Under the pieces are notes generated by a model. It was not told where the DNA came from. It did not search any database and saw only the letters and a list, made by a program, of their open reading frames with translations. DNA of 64,000 nucleotides from JAFAGX01 sp035623255 (GTDB taxonomy: Bacteria > Acidobacteriota > Terriglobia > Terriglobales > Acidobacteriaceae), in the NCBI GenBank assembly GCA_035623255.1, contig DASPTU010000014.1, forward strand, positions 1-64,000. The letters are read 5' to 3'. A program made the translations under genes and the position numbers. Position 1 is the first letter of the stretch. Every line of letters begins with the position of its first letter. Shown here piece by piece: positions 60,628 to 64,000 of this stretch.

Positions 60628-63144
60628 TCACAGGCCCGCGACTTTGTTCTGGAGCTCGCGGGCAATCCACCCCGGGTCGCTATCAGGAGGAAACATGGCC
60701 GGGGCCCCAATCTTCACCCGAATCTGACCCGGCCAGGCAAACTTCTTCCCCGCTTTCTTTCTCTCGAATAGCCCGTCAATGCGCATGGGAACAATCGGCA
60801 GCCCCAGTCTGTTAGCTAACAACCCAATGCCCGAGCGAAACGGCCGGAGTGCCCCGTCGGTCGTGTGGCGGCCCTCGGGAAATACCAGAACGTTGTATCC
60901 GCGGTCCACGCACTCGCCCGCGTATTGAAAACTCTCACGAAATCCCGCCTCGCGGGGCAAAGGAAAAAGATTGAGCAGAGCAACTCCCAGCACCCAGCGT
61001 ATTCGATCATAAACTCGTCCAAACAAATGTCGAGTCGGCGGTGGAGTCCGCAGCATTTCGAGTGCTTCACCGCCGGTTGCAACCGCCAACTTGTGACGGA
61101 AGCGCGCCGGCAAAGCGGTGAGCACGAAGCCAGGATCAATGTCTCCGATGTGATTACAAATCACGAGTATCGGACCCTGCTGGCCGCCCAGATTGTCGCG
61201 CCCTTCCACATAAGGCCAGCCCAGCAGGAACACGGCAGGCCGCAGTAAAAGATAATGCACGCAAAGCCGAAGCCATAGGGTCGGCCGGCGCAACCCCCAA
61301 TTCGGGTAGTGAAAGTGCACCCTCGCGGGAACCTCTCCTTGAAGCATGCGCTCGAGATCGCCCACAGTTCGCGCGGCAGTAAAGGGCATGTCTGTCAGGT
61401 CAATCTGATAGCGGTCCTCCAACGCGCTCAGCAGTTCCACGCGATCGAGGGAACTCAGGTTTAGATCCGTGTCCAGCTTCGCACTGCTGGAGAAACTCAA
61501 TGGCGATCGCCCGGTCACGCGAGCAATCAATTGCGAAAGTGGGCTTGCCGTCTGGTCCCCGGCCACACTCGACCGAAGACGTGCGTCGACAACTTTCTCA
61601 ATCAGCTTTCTGCGAGGCTTCTGAGTTGCAGTCCTCGGAAAATCATCTTCGGGCCAGACGAACCATGAATTCATGCGCTGGTATTCCGCCAGAGATTCAT
61701 TAGCGCGTTTTACGATCACTTCGGCGTCCTCCCCCCGTTTCAGCAGCAGGACCGCGCAGGGTTCGGCGTTTCCATCGCGGGCCAGCGCTACCACGATGGC
61801 ATCTTTCACCTCCGGTTGCCTCCTGAGTGCCACTTCTAGGTCCTCGGGATAGATGTTCATCCCCGCTGGAGTGACAATCACCTCTTTCTTGCGCCCTTTG
61901 AAATAGAGATTGCCTGTGGCGTCCAGTTCGCCGATATCACCGGTGCCATACCAACCATCGGGGTCGGCCAGCGGTTTTGGCTCATTCCCGTTCCAGTAGC
62001 CTGTAGCCACTCCGCCACCGCGTACCAGAATTTCTCCGTCAGCCGCGAGTTTGACCTCGCGTCCCTCCAGGACCTTGCCGATCGATCCTTTTCCCAAGCG
62101 GAAGGGGTGATTGACGCTGATGAGCGAGGTGGTTTCGGTCAAGCCGTATCCCTGGATGACCGCGTATCCGAGACGGTCCCAGAATTGTTCAGTGTCCCGA
62201 TCAAGTGCAGCGCCGCCGCAGATAAACGCCCAGAACTTCCATCCCAATTGTCGGCGGATTCGGCGGAAAATCCACCAGCGATGCAAGAAGTGTTTGCCTT
62301 CCGCATCACCAAACGATTGCTGGAACTTTTGAAGCAAGCCTTGTTCTCCGAGATCACGCTCGACCTTCTCTTTGAGCGACTGCAGCACGCGAGGCACGGT
62401 AACCAGAACCGAAACCCTTTCGCGGCGCATCGTCGCCATCATCTCGGACGGCTTCAAACTGTCTTGAAACACGACTACGCCGCCCAAAAGCTGGGGCAGG
62501 AAGATTCCCAGAAACTGTCCGAACACATGGCTCAGCGGCAACAGGTTTAGAAAGCGAATCGGATGGACGAATCGTTCGTAGCTTAGATACTTGCGGATTT
62601 CAATTTCCAGCGGTTCGATATTTGAAAGAACGTTTCCATGGGTGATCACGACTCCCTTGGGTTCCGCGGTTGTCCCCGAAGTAAAGACAATTTCCAGAGG
62701 GTCATTGCGGGAAACTTCCGCCCCGACATAAAGTGATTTCGAATGGCGAGACAGGACTTCCGGCAAATCATTCAATAGAACTGTCGGGACTGATGGCTGC
62801 AGATGTTCCTTCGAACAAACCAGCAGCTTGGCGCTGACCTGCTGGTGCACACGTAATGCGAATTCTGACGTGGCAACATCGTCGATGGGTACAACAACCA
62901 CCCCGCACAGCGCGCAACCCAGGAATACAGCCACCCATTCGGCTGAATTCGGGGCCCAAATCAGGACACGTTCGCCTTTCGCGATACCACGCAGTTCCAG
63001 CTCTCGCGCAAACTGGAATGCCGTCCTGACCACATCTCCGTACGACCATCGTACAGTTCGGTATCCCAGCCGCTGCAGGTATGCGGTTTCCCGCTCTCGC
63101 GAGAGAAAGTTAGGGATGTAGTCGAGCAGGGAACTGCGGTCCAT
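60628..63144 (-). CDS. acyl-activating enzyme / acyl carrier / acyltransferase fusion
   Basis: An 838-residue protein with three modules. An AMP-dependent synthetase (about 1-510) has FTSGTTAEPKGVVITHGN near 153-170 and the core GYGLTETTSLIS. A carrier-like domain (about 525-605) has the attachment motif LNLSSLDRVEL. A PlsC-type acyltransferase (about 630-838) has the HX4D motif NHIGDIDPG and FPEGRHTTDG. It can activate a fatty acid, load it and transfer it to a lysophospholipid or similar acceptor. E. coli Aas has the reverse order (acyltransferase first). The ATG at 63144 is preferred to the adjacent TTG. Confidence 0.88.
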   Translation of the reverse strand: MDRSSLLDYIPNFLSRERETAYLQRLGYRTVRWSYGDVVRTAFQFARELELRGIAKGERVLIWAPNSAEWVAVFLGCALCGVVVVPIDDVATSEFALRVHQQVSAKLLVCSKEHLQPSVPTVLLNDLPEVLSRHSKSLYVGAEVSRNDPLEIVFTSGTTAEPKGVVITHGNVLSNIEPLEIEIRKYLSYERFVHPIRFLNLLPLSHVFGQFLGIFLPQLLGGVVVFQDSLKPSEMMATMRRERVSVLVTVPRVLQSLKEKVERDLGEQGLLQKFQQSFGDAEGKHFLHRWWIFRRIRRQLGWKFWAFICGGAALDRDTEQFWDRLGYAVIQGYGLTETTSLISVNHPFRLGKGSIGKVLEGREVKLAADGEILVRGGGVATGYWNGNEPKPLADPDGWYGTGDIGELDATGNLYFKGRKKEVIVTPAGMNIYPEDLEVALRRQPEVKDAIVVALARDGNAEPCAVLLLKRGEDAEVIVKRANESLAEYQRMNSWFVWPEDDFPRTATQKPRRKLIEKVVDARLRSSVAGDQTASPLSQLIARVTGRSPLSFSSSAKLDTDLNLSSLDRVELLSALEDRYQIDLTDMPFTAARTVGDLERMLQGEVPARVHFHYPNWGLRRPTLWLRLCVHYLLLRPAVFLLGWPYVEGRDNLGGQQGPILVICNHIGDIDPGFVLTALPARFRHKLAVATGGEALEMLRTPPPTRHLFGRVYDRIRWVLGVALLNLFPLPREAGFRESFQYAGECVDRGYNVLVFPEGRHTTDGALRPFRSGIGLLANRLGLPIVPMRIDGLFERKKAGKKFAWPGQIRVKIGAPAMFPPDSDPGWIARELQNKVAGL

Positions 63145-63187
63145 CAAGGAAAGGGTAGCGCATTCCGGCGTGCCGTACCTTCCTGGG

Positions 63188-63754
63188 CTATTCCCGCCCT
63201 ACCCCCAGCGCATCGGCCACACGATTGATGTAGTTGAACCATGAGGCGATCAGCGTGATTTGCAGGATGGCCTTGTCGTCAAATCCGGCGCTCCGCAGCT
63301 GCTTGTGATCATCCTTGCTGACCTGAGTGGCATCCTTCGTGAGCTTTACTACGTAGTCGACCATCACACGTTCCTGATCGGTGATTGGAGCTGTCGTGTA
63401 GTCTCGCTTCAGCGCGTCGATCAGTTCCTGGCTTAGGGTCACGCGACGCAGAAACTCTGCGTGGGAATCGATTCAATACACACATCGGTTTGTGACCGAA
63501 ACCATGGTCGCGATCATCTCGTGCTGACGGCGGCCGAGCGGCAATTCAGGCGCCATCAACACGCCGAAGGTCGCGAAGGCGTGATACAAAGCTTCCGGGA
63601 TCAGGCTATGAGACGCAACAATTTGCGATCCGCCGCTGTCATCCGCGTGCACCGGCGTAGCGTACTCGACGGGATAAAGATTCTTCTGTCCTTCTATCGC
63701 CTTACGTAGCTTTTCGTTTGCAGGGTCAGGTGCGACCGTCCGAATCCACGTCAT
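63188..63754 (-). CDS. selenocysteine-containing peroxidase-related protein (AhpD/CMD family)
   Basis: A 188-residue protein if the TGA at 63475-63473 is read as selenocysteine. The N-terminal part (1-93) ends ...MIATMVSVTNRCVY. The frame then continues I-D-S-HAEFLRRVTLSQELIDALKRDY in conserved family sequence, to LIASWFNYINRVADALGVG. The redox motif normally CxxC becomes Cys91-Val-Tyr-Sec94. A 7-bp hairpin begins 10 bases after the TGA. The family reduces peroxides or acts as a thiol oxidoreductase. The alternative is a nonsense mutation splitting the gene; the exact placement at the second catalytic Cys argues against that. The start is ATG at 63754. Confidence 0.82.
63446..63462 (-). promoter_or_regulatory. 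bacterial SECIS-like hairpin
   Basis: On the minus strand, ACGCAGA (63462-63456) pairs perfectly with TCTGCGT (63452-63446) around the loop GUU. Ten bases separate it from the UGA, and the loop G lies 17 bases after it. A short stem with a GU-containing apical loop directly downstream of UGA is what SelB recognises in bacteria. It lies inside the coding sequence, as expected for bacterial SECIS elements. Confidence 0.75.
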
Positions 63755-63907
63755 GAAAATGGTTGCCTTTCGCGGGAGATTCTGTGCAATTTGTGCTGAG
63801 TAAAGTACAGGGTTGTTAGTTCTTGTGCCAATACCCGAATTCCACTACTCGGGTTGAATGGCAGTTTGGTTCCTTGGTTCCCGAATTCCCGCGCGGAGGA
63901 TAGCTCG

Positions 63908-64000
63908 ATGAGCATCGTTGTATGGAAAGTTCTGCGCAGGTTACCCAAACCGGCGGTACTTCTGTTGTCACTGTTTCTCCTGACCGCCATGGCGCGTGCC
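63908..64000 (+). CDS. secreted protein, 5' part only
   Basis: An open frame from ATG 63908 to the window end encodes 31 residues: a basic start (VVWKVLRRLPK) and a hydrophobic core (AVLLLSLFLLTAMARA), a classical signal peptide. GGAGG at 63896-63900 supports the start. The mature protein lies outside the window. It is divergent from the selenoprotein gene, with 153 bases between. Confidence 0.7.
   Translation, partial: MSIVVWKVLRRLPKPAVLLLSLFLLTAMARA

Noticed and set aside
63188..63442. A separate 84-residue gene starting at GTG 63442, downstream of a truncated gene at 63473-63754
   Set aside because: The frame is shared with the upstream part, conserved family sequence continues through the TGA, and the TGA replaces a catalytic Cys; one selenoprotein gene explains all of this better.
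1..64000. CRISPR arrays, transposases, integrases or prophage genes
   Set aside because: None recognised; the repeats found are palindromic or paired, not regularly spaced arrays.

Overview
The window reads as a chromosomal segment of a soil-type Acidobacteriota (Koribacter/Terriglobia-like). This is an inference from gene content: an ImuA-ImuB-DnaE2 mutagenesis cassette, a DUF2934 protein, a Ser/Thr kinase fused to TPRs, a CcmF/CcmH cluster beside a carboxypeptidase-regulatory-like membrane protein, and interspersed palindromic repeats. I see no rRNA, CRISPR array, transposase or phage gene. Genes are dense on both strands, with many overlapping start/stop codons.

Layout. 1-75: tRNA-Glu. 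484-6604: damage-inducible-type mutasome (imuA, imuB, dnaE2) behind a candidate promoter/operator, with repeat-derived inserts inside the coding sequences. 6822-12487: DUF2934 gene, a cytochrome c maturation block (ccmF, ccmH, a CcmI-like small protein, a secreted/membrane protein) and htpX. 12545-15043: a Ser/Thr kinase gene bracketed by a 20-base direct repeat. 15240-24758: an outer-membrane protein, a MoxR ATPase, DUF4149, ruvB-ruvA, proline dehydrogenase, trxB, and an RsbU/SpoIIE-type phosphatase. 24759-29315: Kelch protein, GT87-like glycosyltransferase, CocE/S15 hydrolase.

29415-39507 is a nine-gene, tightly overlapping minus-strand operon. It encodes a group 4 membrane [NiFe]-hydrogenase (HyfB, HyfC, HyfG/HycE, HyfH, HyfI types) with its maturation protease, plus two soluble NAD(P)H-reductase-like modules (HydB and HydG types) and an FdhF-like molybdopterin protein. 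The catalytic residues expected of a formate dehydrogenase are replaced in that last protein. The unit looks like a proton-translocating hydrogenase wired to NAD(P)H rather than a standard formate hydrogenlyase.

39964-45290: a response regulator with a very long linker, a frameshifted small membrane gene, and a roughly 2.8-kb island of small accessory genes (zinc-ribbon, DUF6680, GrlR-like, unknown) bounded by inverted repeats. 45292-57000: housekeeping (valS, nadC, birA, coaX, rlmD, comEC). 56292-63144: secreted TPR and NTF2-like proteins, YtxH, a lipase-fold protein without its nucleophile, and an acyl-ACP synthetase/acyltransferase fusion.

63188-63754 is the most striking single gene. It encodes a peroxidase-related (AhpD/carboxymuconolactone decarboxylase family) protein whose CxxC motif is written C-V-Y-TGA. 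The same frame continues with conserved family sequence, and a perfect hairpin with a GU-containing loop sits 10 bases after the TGA, so I read it as a selenoprotein. The window ends inside a secreted-protein gene starting at 63908.
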